A stretch of DNA of 64,000 bases from Streptomyces glaucescens (GCF_000761215.1 NZ_CP009438.1:62001-126000); one strand, 5' to 3'. Numbered from the stretch's first letter, positions 10,101 through 18,430 are shown. The notes: generated by a model not told the origin, from the sequence alone. Translations and numbers: made by a program.

Positions 10101-10276
10101 TCATCCAGCTCATGTTCGGTGACAGCGAGAGGGCACAACCACTGCCGGTGACCGTCTTCGATGCACTGTCCCATGCGCTGACATCCCACCGACCCTTGGT
10201 GCACGCCCTCATATCGGCGGAAGACCGGGCCCTGATCGCGCGCCATCACGATCCGGCCACCGGCCCGCCGGAGTGA
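7103..10276 (+). CDS. NACHT-type STAND NTPase, 1057 aa
   Basis: Large signal-transduction ATPase. An N-terminal helical region of about 340 residues resembles the helical domains found before bacterial NACHT modules. Walker A GQPGAGKS lies at about residues 350-357. Walker B VLLLDGFDE is at about 419-427, with the doubled acidic signature of NACHT proteins. A sensor-like LVTSRTS follows, then a winged-helix/ARC region (HAELAVQPLLLTMLALYD, YEFLHATFGEYLA) and about 350 C-terminal residues of unassigned helical sequence. ATG 7103 is chosen for GGGAG at 7090-7094, 8 bases upstream; GTG 7094 is possible. The gene is intact although the adjacent CHAT gene is broken. Role inferred: sensor/switch of a conflict or regulated-death system. 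Confidence 0.85.
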   Translation: MVGRRLLAFADALVLLGAEPPRLAALDRALGGALNLATAGVSGTVIGMADASGRLLGLGHDAIRGVGARLDRTQGRAERTDVLRAAHTVIVVVAFFEAMEELELPFTLAEVRLTRDEQLALARTESGPTPQTLDLVSLLLATDLPCPAPHIPASALTAMLLASYADYARRFYAFLEGLALWEHMDASRRLRAQAALMDDLPRAAHDRYQSLYVELAKEAPEFGFWVTHVAQQAIHTDVSRALSGIETLLTHTTEALRPPVDVASALARAHRAALAHPVLDAASAPDGIRIPTLQDLYIDPDFRVSAVSGQAAPADHEWWGRLPLRRDLTRYLAGALTSPQLAEAPLLILGQPGAGKSVLTRVLAARLPSVGFLPVRVPLRDVRVEDDLQDQIEQAIRASTGERVGWPELVRAAGGSTPVLLLDGFDELLQTTGVHQTNFLERVSQFQRREADQGRPVLALVTSRTSVADRARYPTGMVVLRLEPFRAEQITTWLAVWNEANMAGLSAHGRGPLTWQHLERHAELAVQPLLLTMLALYDAAEGALRRADDDFDVTELYEQLLSSFARREVGKTTLHAVSDEDTAALVEQELQRLSLVAFAHLNRGRQWVSADELEQDLTAVLGRQPVGPPGFRTPLTAAETALGRFFFIQRAQSVRDGQVLATYEFLHATFGEYLAIRLTLHLLTDLLAPRPALSLGHTRIDDDLAYALLSYTSLASRQMLRFARSLTGRLSMAERRRLTRTLNQVLTQHATRTGDQHPAYRPALLRTTTRHGLYGSNLVLLTVLLAERCSAAQLFPGSADPPGAWHRHCLLWRSAMNESQWTDFALSFDVHHTWDGEGRALEISLRSQPGTPPQPLDMNWHFRYPRGSGGPGWSRSYWDELWHKTAVSGGTNDSVMRHALDPVFRWLGQAVTMFSPVDGAPASSLAHDLLEMLLADRTTMSDRELGDLYNRALQGTRLLIDMRHPHLVSAVHALLTAFGQDRGRVPGDAHDDVLRFLAQLIQLMFGDSERAQPLPVTVFDALSHALTSHRPLVHALISAEDRALIARHHDPATGPPE

Positions 10277-10499
10277 GCAGGCGGGCCGACGGCCGGCGAG
10301 GCAGTCGGTTGGCGAGCCCGGTTGCTCCGCCCGCCCGAAGCCTGTGTTTGTCCCAGCTGGTTTCGTTGAGACGTATGCGCTCTACGCACTTCGAGCGACA
10401 GGTGCATCGAACCTCAGCCCGTTTCAGTCGATTTGCTCCTACCTCAAGGCGCCCCGGTGATCCGGCTCCGGCCCCGCACGTGCCGGGCGAAAACACATC
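10277..10499. other. Intergenic, no gene seen
   Basis: Both strands were read between the NACHT stop and the left end of the IS5 element. No coding pattern, hairpin or promoter that can be defended was found. Confidence 0.4.
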
Positions 10500-11395
10500 T
10501 AGACAGTTTCGTTGGATCAGGTGGTCGTTGGTCCGGGCCGTTGGCTGATGCGCAGTGGGCGCGGATCGAGCCGTTGCTTCCGGACCGGACGCCGAAGCGG
10601 GGTGGCCGCTGGCGTGACCACCGTGAAGTGATCGACGCGATCGCCTACAAGTTCCAGACCGGCACGCAGTGGGTCCACCTGCCGGAGAAGTACGGCAACT
10701 GGCGAGGGGTCTACAACCGGCTGCGGATGTGGGCCGTGGACGGCACCTGGGAGCGGGTGTTCAGCGCTGTGGTGGCCCAGGCCGACGCGGACGAGGACCT
10801 CAACTGGGCCGTCTCGGTCGACTCCACGCTCGTGCGGGCCCACCAGCACGCGGCCGGAGCCCGCAAAAAGGGGCCCCGGCAGGCGAGCCGGACGACTACG
10901 CCATCGGCCGGTCCCGCGGCGGACTGACCACGAAGATCTACCTCGCGGCCGACGGCCGGTGAAGGCCGCTGGCGTTCGTTCTCATCGCAAGCCAGGCCGG
11001 TGATGCACCCGCCTTCACCGAGGTCATGGCCCGCCTACGCGTATCCCGCCCGCGAGGCCGGCCTCGCACCAGGCCGGACGTGGTCCTGGCCGACAAGGCG
11101 TACTCCTCCCGCGCGATCCGCGAGCACCTGCGCAAGCGCGGCATCCGGGCCGTGACCCCCGTCCCCGCAGACCAGCGCAGCCACCGGCTCCGTCGAGGCA
11201 GCCTAGGTGGCAGGTCACCGGCATTCGACCGCGAGACCTACAAGCAGCGCAACACCGTCGAGCGGTGCATCAACCGCCTGAAGCAGTGGCGAGGCATCGC
11301 CACCCGCTACGAAAAGACCGCCACCATCTACCCCCCGGACTCCACATCGCGGGCAACTTCCCCTGGTCCGCCCGCTGATCCAACGAAACCGCCTA
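10500..11395 (+). mobile_element. IS5-family insertion sequence (IS427-like), defective
   Basis: Terminal inverted repeats are visible. The left end TAGACAGTTTCGTTGGATCAG (10500-10520, broken here as TAGACAGTTTCG and TTGGATCAG) matches the complement of the right end at 11375-11395 in 19 of 21 positions. CTA stands at both outer edges (10499-10501 and 11393-11395), compatible with the short TA/TNA target duplications of this group. The element is about 0.9 kb and contains one transposase gene with several lesions. Confidence 0.8.
10541..11391 (+). pseudogene. IS5-family transposase, frameshifted
   Basis: DDE transposase: DAQWARIEPLLPDRTPKRGG, then AVSVDSTLVRAHQHAAGARKKG (first catalytic Asp in SVDST). 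At AAAAAGGGGCCCC (10865-10877) the reading moves back one base to APAGEPDDYAIGRSRGGLTT. This is the site where IS427-type elements use programmed -1 frameshifting, so this shift need not be damage. A TGA at 10960-10962 then interrupts AADGR/RPLAFVL, VVLADKAYSSRAIREHL holds the second Asp, and KQRNTVERCINRLKQWRG the Glu region. A further shift near 11335 scrambles the last residues. No good start codon is present. Not functional as it stands. Confidence 0.8.
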
Positions 11396-11689
11396 CCGCC
11401 CGTGACCAGGGCGGGATGTGAGGCAGCGACTTGGCAGCCGGTGAATCCCTCACTTAGCGACGAAACCGGTCAACAGGCCCGGCGGACCGGCCTTGGACAG
11501 TCAGAGCGCCAGGGCGTGGAGGCTCTGGCCGACGCGGCGAGGGCAGCGAGCCGGGATGTCCCGTGGTGCAGAGGTGCTCGGCGGACGTGCGGGCCAGCCG
11601 AACGGAGGCCGTCGCTCGGGTTCCCGGTCGGCGCCGGGGGCCCGGCCCGAAGGGGCCCTCGGAGAGTGTTCGGAACGGAAATTGGCGGC

Positions 11690-12058
11690 TTTGGGGTATG
11701 CCTCGCGCTTGGCGTGCTCGGCGAGCGCCTGGTAGATGCTGGCGACGGACGGGCTCTGCCCCTTGCGCTTGTCGGCGGGGATGATCAGGCCGGGCTGGAT
11801 CTGCTCGACGGACTCGCCGAGCGTCCTGCGCGGAGCGCGGTGTACAGCATGTCCTCGATGATGACCAGCGGCCTGTCACCGTGCGACGTCGTCGAGGGGG
11901 GCGCTGTTGTCGGAGGGGTTGCGGCTGGTGCCGGAGAGTGTGCCGTCGGTGGAGGTGATCCCGATGATGGGTGCTGCTTGCCGGCCGGGGGCGTTGATGG
12001 TGAGGGTCCAGGCGTCTTCTGCGGGCCTTGCTTCAGAGGCCGAACCGGTGCGTGACAC
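11690..12058 (-). pseudogene. Degraded coding stretch of unknown identity
   Basis: Two pieces of clearly coding minus-strand sequence. 12058-11876 reads MSRTGSASEARPAEDAWTLT, then TINAPGRQAAPIIGITSTDG to LDDVAR and a stop. It overlaps the next piece, which reads PLVIIEDMLYTALR (about 11870-11830), shifts frame and continues ESVEQIQPGLIIPADKRKGQ and SPSVASIYQALAEHAKREAY. Third positions are almost all G or C. No family can be named with confidence; the second piece seems truncated and frameshifted. Confidence 0.4.
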
Positions 12059-12099
12059 AGGCCATAGGAACTCCTCTCGTGCCGCGGAGAGAAGTGATC

Positions 12100-12725
12100 G
12101 TGAGGGACTCAGAAAACGATGTGCGCCGCCGCGTGCGCGAGGGGACCGCGAGGCGTTCGCCCAGCTGTACGAGGAGTTCGCCCGCGCCGTGTACAACCAT
12201 GGGCTGCGGTTGACCGGCGACTGGTCGACAGCCGAAGAGATCATGTCCGAAACGTTCCTGACCGCGTGGCGGACCCGCGAACAGGTGCGCGAGGACGGCG
12301 GCTCCCTGCTGCCCTGCCTGCTGGGCGTCGCCACCCACAAGGCGGACAACGCCCGCCGGGGACTGCGCAGACGCCAGCTGTTCCTGGCGCGTCAGCCGCA
12401 GCCACCTGCGGAGGAGGACTTCGCGCCCCGGACGGTAGGGCGCATCGACGACGCACGGCGCCTGCGTGCCGTGCAGGCCTCCCTGGGCCGGCTGCGACGC
12501 CAGGAGCGGGAGGTACTGGCCCTGTGCGTGTGGTCCGGCCTGGACTACCAGCAGACGGCCGAAGCCCTGGGCATCGCCGTCGGCACCGTACGTACCCGCC
12601 TTTCGCGTGCCCGCAAGAAGCTCGCCCACCTCGCGGAAGAAGACCGGGAACCACCTGCCACCCGCGGAGAGATGACAAGTGCGGCCGCGATCGCGGCCCT
12701 GCCCGTACGGGAGGAGCTCACATGA
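12100..12725 (+). pseudogene. ECF sigma factor with N-terminal frameshift
   Basis: Sigma-70 extracytoplasmic-function protein. Region 2 is DREAFAQLYEEFARAVYNHG through STAEEIMSETFLTAWRTREQ, and region 4 is LRRQEREVLALCVWSGLDYQ plus QTAEALGIAVGTVRTRLSRA. The natural start is GTG 12100 (GGAGAG 8 bases upstream) giving VRDSENDVRRRVREG. That frame loses one G near 12150 and the sigma domain continues in another frame. A longer open frame from about 11907 could still translate both sigma regions with a foreign N-terminus, so loss of function is likely but not certain. The stop overlaps the start of the partner gene (ATGA). Confidence 0.75.
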
Positions 12726-13808
12726 ACGACAAGACCACCGGCGCTTCCCCGGAGCGGAACGGCGACCGCGAAGAGATCGCCCGCCTGCTGTCGGCCCCAG
12801 CCGACTGGGACCTTCCGCGCGAGCAGCACCTTCGTCACAAGGAACTGCTGATGCACCACATCGACCGAGACCTGGCGACCCGTACCCGCCCTGCCCGTCG
12901 GCTGCTGCGGCCCGCGCTCCTGGCGCCGGCGACCGCGCTGACCTTGGCCTGCGCGCTGGCCGCGGGAATCGCCCTGAACAGCGGCGACCAGGAGCCCTCC
13001 GGCACCGCTTCGCACCGTGCGGCCACGGACATCCAGCCGGCCGCGGCGCTCCTGGACCGGATCTCCGACGCCGCGGAGGAACGCGCCACGCCCATCGTGC
13101 GGGACGACCAGGTCGTCTACACCCGGGAGAAGACCCGCGGGGCCGACCTGACCAGCGGGAAGGCCGTCCTCGGCCCACGGATGGACCGTGAGATGTGGGC
13201 CGCGCAGGAGCCGAGGCCCTTGCACAAGCTCGGCCTGATCCGGGAAGACGGTGAGACCTTTCCCATCAACGCCGAACTCGGTGACACCGACGGGACCCCG
13301 GCCGGCATCACCCGACCCACCTACCGCTGGCTCAGCTCGCTGCCCACCGACCCCGACAAGCTGCTGGTCTATCTGTACGCCAAGACCCCGCAAGTTGAGG
13401 GCCGGGAACGTGACCAGGCGGTGTTCGAGCAGATCGGGTCCCTGCTCGGCGGGGTGATCCCGTCCCGTACGGCCGCCGCCCTCTACCGGGCCGCGGCGAA
13501 GATCCCCGGCGTCACCCCGGCCCCGCAGGCCCGCGACGCGATCGGCCGCCGGGGCCTCGGCATCGCCCGCGACGACACGCGCTACAGCATTCAGACCGAG
13601 TGGGGTCTTCGACGAGAAGGACTTCTCCTTCCTCGGCTCCCGCAGCTATCTGGCGAAGGACACCTCGTACGGAAAGGCCGGAACGCTGCTGTCCAGCGAG
13701 GCCGAGCTGGAACTCGCCATCGTCGACAAGGCAGGTCAACAGCCCGCGGACACGGAGCACACACGGGGTGCCGGTAAGAACCCTGTCACCAGCCGCAAAC
13801 GGCGGTGA
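12722..13808 (+). pseudogene. CU044_5270-type membrane protein, C-terminal frameshift
   Basis: Typical partner of actinobacterial ECF sigma factors. It has a cytoplasmic N-terminus (REEIARLLSAPADWDLPREQ), one membrane helix (ALLAPATALTLACALAAGIA, about residues 62-82) and an extracytoplasmic domain of about 250 residues. The domain includes TYRWLSSLPTDPDKLLVYLY and AALYRAAAKIPGVTP. Near 13603 an extra G shifts the frame. The expected end (FDEKDFSFLGSRSYLAKDTS ... PVTSRKRR) continues in the other frame to a TGA at 13806-13808, while the original frame runs on to 13777 as nonsense. Probably acts as an anti-sigma or sigma-regulated envelope protein; this is inference from gene order. Confidence 0.7.
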
Positions 13809-13892
13809 TCTTGCAAGGGTGTCACCCGTGTGGGTGACTGCGGGGCCGTAAGGCTGCGGTGGGTGAAGCCTCGCGAGGACGATCGACGATCG

Positions 13893-13965
13893 TGGCTCGT
13901 ACCCCGCTGCACCTGGATGAGCTGGCCGAGCACCGGACGCCGCTGAAGGACGAGCAGGGGCTCGT
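13893..13965 (+). pseudogene. Possible Tn3-type transposase fragment
   Basis: About 24 residues, TPLHLDELAEHRTPLKDEQG, resemble the DUF4158 start of Tn3-family transposases (DELVEHWTLLKDEQELV in relatives, from memory). Nothing similar continues on either side. Weak call. Confidence 0.3.
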
Positions 13966-14308
13966 GTCTGGTAACCGCTTCCCGAGGGCCGTTCTTGCGG
14001 GGATAGCGGCGCTATTCGGTCAGCTTGAATGGATGTTGGGTGAACGCGTCGCGACGGAGAGCAGGTCAGCGTCCTTCCCACGGCTGTCACGTCGCGGTAT
14101 CACAGTGTGTCGAGAGGTGATCACGTGCTGCACGCAACGCACCTGAGCTGCCTGAACGACCATTCGGTCGCCGATAATCGAACGGGTTGTCTGTAAATCG
14201 GTCATGGATGTGCACGCAACTTTCACACCCGACAGACTCTGCGACGTACAACCCACGAAGCACAGGCAAGTCCAGCCTCTGCCCTTCAAATCGAAAGAGA
14301 GTGTCGCC

Positions 14309-14728
14309 GTGCGTCGCCACATCGCTGCCGTCTCCGCCGCTACCCTTCTGACCCTGGCCTGCGCCGCCGGTGTCGCGGAGGCGCAGCCCACCAGCCTGTA
14401 CGCCCCCTCCGCCGTGGTCCTCACCGTCGCCCAAGGCGGGGACGAGGGCACCGTCGTACGGGCGGCCACCCTCAGCTGCGCGCCGACCGCGCAGGGAACG
14501 CACCCCGACCCGGAGGCCGCCTGTGCGGCCCTCGCCGCCACCGCCGGCACCCTCGACACGCTCCTGGCCACGCCGGACACCGACCGCGCCTGTCCGATGC
14601 ACTACGACCCCGTCACCGTCACGGCGGACGGCGTGTGGCAGGGCAAGCGCATCTCCTGGAAGCACAGCTTCTCGAACGCGTGCGTCATGGCCACGACCCT
14701 CAACGGGAACGCCCTCTACGCGTTCTGA
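14309..14728 (+). CDS. Subtilisin-inhibitor-type (SSI family) secreted protease inhibitor
   Basis: Secreted inhibitor of subtilisin/trypsin-like serine proteases. GTG 14309, with AAAGAGA just upstream, gives MRRHIAAVSAATLLTLACAA and a signal peptidase site after AEA. The mature part of about 113 residues has the SSI fold markers: LSCAPTAQGTHPDPEAAC (first disulphide), the reactive loop ACPMHYDPVTVTADGVWQG and SNACVMATT (second disulphide), ending LYAF. The P1 residue is Met as in classic SSI, but P1' is His where SSI has Val. Monocistronic, with a strong terminator at 14771-14799. Length matches the family. Confidence 0.93.
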   Translation: MRRHIAAVSAATLLTLACAAGVAEAQPTSLYAPSAVVLTVAQGGDEGTVVRAATLSCAPTAQGTHPDPEAACAALAATAGTLDTLLATPDTDRACPMHYDPVTVTADGVWQGKRISWKHSFSNACVMATTLNGNALYAF

Positions 14729-14770
14729 TCGCTCCACCCCACCCCCGGGCCGGGCCCGGGTCGCGGACGG

Positions 14771-14799
14771 AAGCGGGCGCCCTTCGCGGGCGCCCGCTT
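14771..14799 (+). terminator. Strong hairpin after SSI gene
   Basis: Perfect 12-bp stem AAGCGGGCGCCC / GGGCGCCCGCTT with loop TTCGC, 42 bases after the inhibitor stop. It also faces the oxidoreductase remnant, so it may serve both strands. Confidence 0.75.
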
Positions 14800-14802
14800 C
14801 AC

Positions 14803-15296
14803 CGAGTCGCACGACATCCTCAGGAGCTTGTCGCCCGGGCCCATCGCCATGGCCGCGTCACCGACGGCGTACACGTCCGGGTGGGAGACCGAGCGCATGG
14901 TGCCGTCGACCACGATCTGCCCCGCCCCGGCGGTCTCCAGGGCGGTGGCCCGCGCCATCGGGTGGACTGCGACGCCGATGGTCCACACGGTGACCGCCGC
15001 GGGGATCGCCTCGCCGCCGGCGGTGGTGACGCGGTCGGCTTCGACGCCGGTGACGGCGGCGTCCTCGTGCACGGTGATACCGAGCCGGTCGCAGGTCTTC
15101 CGCAGGTGTCGGCGGCCCTTGTCCGAGAGCCAGTCGCCGAGCCCGCCGCGGGCGGCGAGGGCGACAGCGAGGTCCGGGCGAGCCTCGGCAAGTTCGGTCG
15201 CGGCCTCCAGACCAATGAGGCCACCGCCGCCGACGACCACGGACTGCCCGGCGTCCAGGCCCGCCAACCGCTCGCCCAGCCGGAGCGCCCCGGGAC
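14803..15296 (-). pseudogene. FAD/NAD(P)-dependent oxidoreductase fragment
   Basis: Middle part of an NDH-2-like pyridine-nucleotide:disulphide oxidoreductase. It includes the NAD-binding fingerprint QSVVVGGGGLIGLEAATELA, then ITVHEDAAVTGVEADRVTTA and VWTIGVAVHP. The FAD-binding VSHPDVYAVGDAA comes near the end. The N-terminal FAD domain is missing upstream of 15296, where the 10-bp tandem repeat begins, and the C-terminus dissolves after GDKLLRMSC. Truncated at both ends, hence not a working enzyme. Confidence 0.7.
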
Positions 15297-15340
15297 GGCC
15301 CGGGACCGCCCGGGACGGCCCGGGACGGCCCGGGACGGCC
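15291..15340 (+). repeat. 10-bp GC tandem repeat, 5 copies
   Basis: Five head-to-tail copies of CGGGACGGCC; the second has one change (CGGGACCGCC). It sits exactly at the broken N-terminal edge of the oxidoreductase remnant. Confidence 0.9.
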
Positions 15341-15454
15341 CGCAACCCTACCCGAGCCGGGCAGCGGTGTCCTGACCGTCCCTCAGGGCACCCGCTCCCC
15401 CAAGCACCCCCCGTTCACCAGGGCCCGAACGCTTCGCGACGCAGGTCTCGTCAG

Positions 15455-15560
15455 GGGATTCCGGTGCGGAACCGGTGAATGATCCCTTCGAGGATGCGGC
15501 GGTGATCGGCGAACGGACGCCCTGCCTTACCTGCGTTGCGGGGAAGGCGGGGTGCCAAGC
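15455..15560 (-). pseudogene. IS5-family transposase N-terminal fragment
   Basis: Minus-strand reading gives LPRNAGKAGRPFADHRRILE and GIIHRFRTGIP, the N-terminal block of IS5-type transposases. It stops at the next codons with no DDE part left. Confidence 0.6.
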
Positions 15561-15607
15561 GCGTGCTCACTGCTCGTCGGTCAGCAGGCGTTGGCGTCCG
15601 CTTGAGG

Positions 15608-16459
15608 TCACCGAGGCTGGTAGGCGGAGGCCAGCACGGAGACGGTGACCTCATCGGGCAGGAGGCCGTCCTCGTTCAGGTCTGCACGGCTCACGTGGCG
15701 TGCGCTCGGTGTCATCGTCACCAGATCCAGGGCATCCAACTTGGTCAAGGGTGCGGTGTACTCCACTTGTTCGGTGACGGTGCCCTCGAAGAAGGGGTCC
15801 AGTGCCTGGTGCAGGCGCTGTTCCTTGGCCGGGTCGATCGTGACCATCGCAGGCAGTCGGTCACGCAGCTCGGCCAGGTGCCGCTCGGTGGGACGGACCA
15901 CGATCAACCGGCCGGTCGGGCGCAGTACGCGGTGGAACTCGGCCGGGTTGCGCGGGGCGAACACGTCCAGCACGACATCGGCCACCCCGTCGGCGAGGGG
16001 GAAGGGACGGAAGACGTCCCAGGCCACCGCCGCGGCTCGGTCGTGGGCTCGGGCTGCCGAGCGCAGTGCATGCACCGAGGTGTCCAGACCCAGTCCACGG
16101 GCGCCGGGCAGCCGGTCGAGTACGCCGGCCAGGTAGTAGCCCGTACCGCACCCCACGTCCACGACCGTGGCCTGCTCCGCGGCGGCGTCGGCCGCCAGGC
16201 GAGCTCCGACGTCGCGGATGGGCGCGTAGGTACCGGTGGACAGGAACCGGGTCCGGGCTTGGACCATGGCTGTGTCATCGCCGCTGGTGGCGCGGGTGCC
16301 CGTCAGCAGGCTGGCGTAGCCGTGGCGGGCGATGTTGAAGGTGTGGCCTCCCGGGCAGCGCAGTGCGCCGCGGCCGGGGTGCAGGTGGCGCGTGCGACAC
16401 GTTGGGCAGCGCAACAGGCCGAGGGAGAGGTCGAGGGCAGGGGGAAGCGTCGCGGGCAC
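15608..16459 (-). CDS. RlmA-like 23S rRNA (guanine-N1) methyltransferase
   Basis: S-adenosylmethionine-dependent methyltransferase of the RlmA family, which methylates G745/G748 of 23S rRNA; RlmA-II members such as TlrB give macrolide resistance. Start GTG at 16459 with AGGAG 7-11 bases upstream. A zinc finger is formed by C18-P-T-C21 and C35-x3-H39 (RCPGGHTF). The SAM motif VVDVGCGTGYYL is at about residues 99-110, followed by the acidic LGLDTS and DVVLDVFAPRNPAEFHRVLR. The 283-residue length fits the family. Its exact target base and any resistance role cannot be told from sequence. It is divergent from the P-ATPase remnant, whose coding begins only about 90 bases away. Confidence 0.85.
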   Translation of the reverse strand: MPATLPPALDLSLGLLRCPTCRTRHLHPGRGALRCPGGHTFNIARHGYASLLTGTRATSGDDTAMVQARTRFLSTGTYAPIRDVGARLAADAAAEQATVVDVGCGTGYYLAGVLDRLPGARGLGLDTSVHALRSAARAHDRAAAVAWDVFRPFPLADGVADVVLDVFAPRNPAEFHRVLRPTGRLIVVRPTERHLAELRDRLPAMVTIDPAKEQRLHQALDPFFEGTVTEQVEYTAPLTKLDALDLVTMTPSARHVSRADLNEDGLLPDEVTVSVLASAYQPR

Positions 16460-16551
16460 GAGGCACTCCTGGCAACAGTGAAGGGAAGAGAACGTGCCTG
16501 CGCGTGCTCGGAGCCTCACTGCCCCCGGAAGGAACGGGCAGCGTCGGGCGC

Positions 16552-17553
16552 GTGGTTCATCTCGGCATCCTCATCAAGGGCCCCGAGGTCCTGGAGTCCA
16601 CCCGCAAGGTCGACACCGTCGTCCTGGACAAGACCGGCACCGTCACCACCGGGCGGATGAGCCTGCTGGCCGTGCACACCGCCGACGGCACCGACGAGAG
16701 TGAGGTGCTGCGCCTCGCCGGGGCGCTGGAACACGCCTCCGAGCACCCGATCGCGGCGGCCGTGGCCGCGGGCGCCGTTGAACGGGTCGGCGCGGTGCCC
16801 ACGCCGGAGGACTTTGCCAACGTGCCCGGCCTCGGCGTCCAGGGTGTGGTCGACGGACACGCGGTCCTGGTGGGCCGGAGCAAACTGCTCGCCGAGTGGG
16901 CCATGGAACTGCCCGAAGGCCTGGCATGTGCCAAGTCCGACGCCGAAGCAGCCGGCCGTACCGCGATCGCGGTGGCCTGGGACGGCGAGGCAAGGGCGGT
17001 TTTGGAGGTCGCCGACGCGGTCAAGGACACCAGTGCCGAAGCAATCACCCGGCTTCGGGAGCTGGGCCTGACGCCCATCCTGCTCACCGGGGACAACAGG
17101 GCCGTCGCCGAAACGGTGGCCGCTGAGGTCGGCATCGACGAGGTGGTCGCCGAGGTGATGCCGCAGGACAAGGTCGACGCCGTGAAGCGACTGCAGGCCG
17201 AAGGCCGTTCGGTGGCCATGGTCGGTGACGGCGTCAACGACGCCGCCGCGCTGGCACAGGCCGACCTGGGGCTCTCCATGAGCACAGGCACCGACGCGGC
17301 GATCGAGGCCGGCGATCTGACCCTGGTCCGCGGTGACCTGCGCGCCGCGGCAGACGCGATCCGCCTGGCCCGAAAGACACTGGGCACCATCAAGTCCAAC
17401 TTGTTCTGGGCCTTCGCCTACAACGTCGCCGCCCTGCCGCTGGCCGCGGCCGGACTGCTCAACCCGATGATTGCTGGCGCCGCGATGGCGTTCTCCTCGG
17501 TCTTCGTGGTCGGCAACAGCCTGCGCCTGCGCGGCTTCAGGGCCGCAAGCTGA
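16552..17553 (+). pseudogene. Copper-type P1B-ATPase lacking its N-terminal half
   Basis: Only the catalytic and last membrane parts of a CopA-like pump remain. LGILIKGPEVLESTRKVDTV leads into the phosphorylation motif DKTGT. LEHASEHPIAAAV (the HP nucleotide-binding motif of P1B pumps), LLTGDNRAVAETVA and VGDGVNDAAALAQADLGLSM follow. The terminal membrane pair is NLFWAFAYNVAALPLAAAGL and MIAGAAMAFSSVFVVGNSLR. The metal-binding domain, six membrane helices with the CPC motif and the actuator domain are absent; similarity starts abruptly near 16560. About 330 of the expected 750 residues. It cannot transport metal. Followed by a strong terminator. Confidence 0.85.
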
Positions 17554-17571
17554 CACCGTGCCCTCACAGCC

Positions 17572-17597
17572 GGGGGCGGACTCGGAGGTCCGCCCCC
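17572..17597 (+). terminator. Hairpin after P-ATPase remnant
   Basis: Perfect 10-bp stem GGGGGCGGAC / GTCCGCCCCC with a 6-base loop, 19 bases after the stop, followed by CTCGTTG. Confidence 0.75.
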
Positions 17598-17660
17598 TCG
17601 TTGCTGCTGCGGCGGGGTGGCCCCCACCGGTACGCACCGTTGAACGCGAGGAAGATCCGC

Positions 17661-18430
17661 ATGCGCGACTTCGTCCACAGCGGCAGTGACGGCTGCGGGC
17701 TGCACGCCACAGCCTTGGGGCGAGGGCCAGGGATAATCCTGCTGCACGGCGGCGGCCTGGACCGTTACAGCTTGCTTCCCCTGGCCCGCCGGCTCGCGGA
17801 CGGCTTTCACAGTCGTCCTGCCGGACATCCGCGGGCTACGGCCCCTCGGTGTGCACCGACCCGGCCCGCCACACCTGGGCCCAGTACACCGACGGCGTCC
17901 GGGCCTTGATGGACCATCTCGTCCTGCCCCACGCTGCGCTGGGCGGGACGGGCCTGGGCGGCACCATCACCCGCTGCGTGCCGCCGCTACCCACCCGGAG
18001 CGCATCCGCGCCGCGGTCGTCATCAGCATGCAAGACATCGAGGACGACGACGCCGAGCAGGCCGAGACAGCGATGCTGGAGCGATTCGCCGTCCGTGTCC
18101 GGGAGCAGGGCATTCAGGATGCCTGCGGTCCCATCTGCCGATGCTGACTCCGACATCGGATCTCTCGCAGCCGAAGCCATCCCTCGCTCGGACCCGGCCG
18201 GTCGCCGCCGCCTGCGCCATCGGCCGAGACCCGGCCTTCACGGAGGTCACTGAGCTGGCCGCGATCACCGTGCCCACCTTGGTCGTCCCAGGGGCCGACG
18301 CCCGGCTTCCTGCGGCCCTGGCCGCTCAAGCCGCCCGCACCCTGCCTCAGGGCAACCTCGCCGATGTCTCCCTGTCGGCCGACCTCGAAACCGCAGCCGA
18401 CCTGGCCCCAGGCCCTGGCTCCGGCTGACC
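17661..18430 (+). pseudogene. Alpha/beta hydrolase, multiply frameshifted
   Basis: Starts well at MRDFVHSGSDGCGLHATALG and GIILLHGGGLDRYS (oxyanion-hole HGG), then changes frame near 17815 to ADIRGYG-like and CTDPARHTWAQYTDGVRALM. The nucleophile elbow region reads GGTGLGG, with Gly where Ser is expected. More frame changes near 17985 (HPERIRAAVVISMQDIEDDD) and 18140 put the C-terminal ITVPTLVVPGAD, a typical lid/Asp segment, in yet another frame. At least three lesions; dead gene. Confidence 0.7.
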
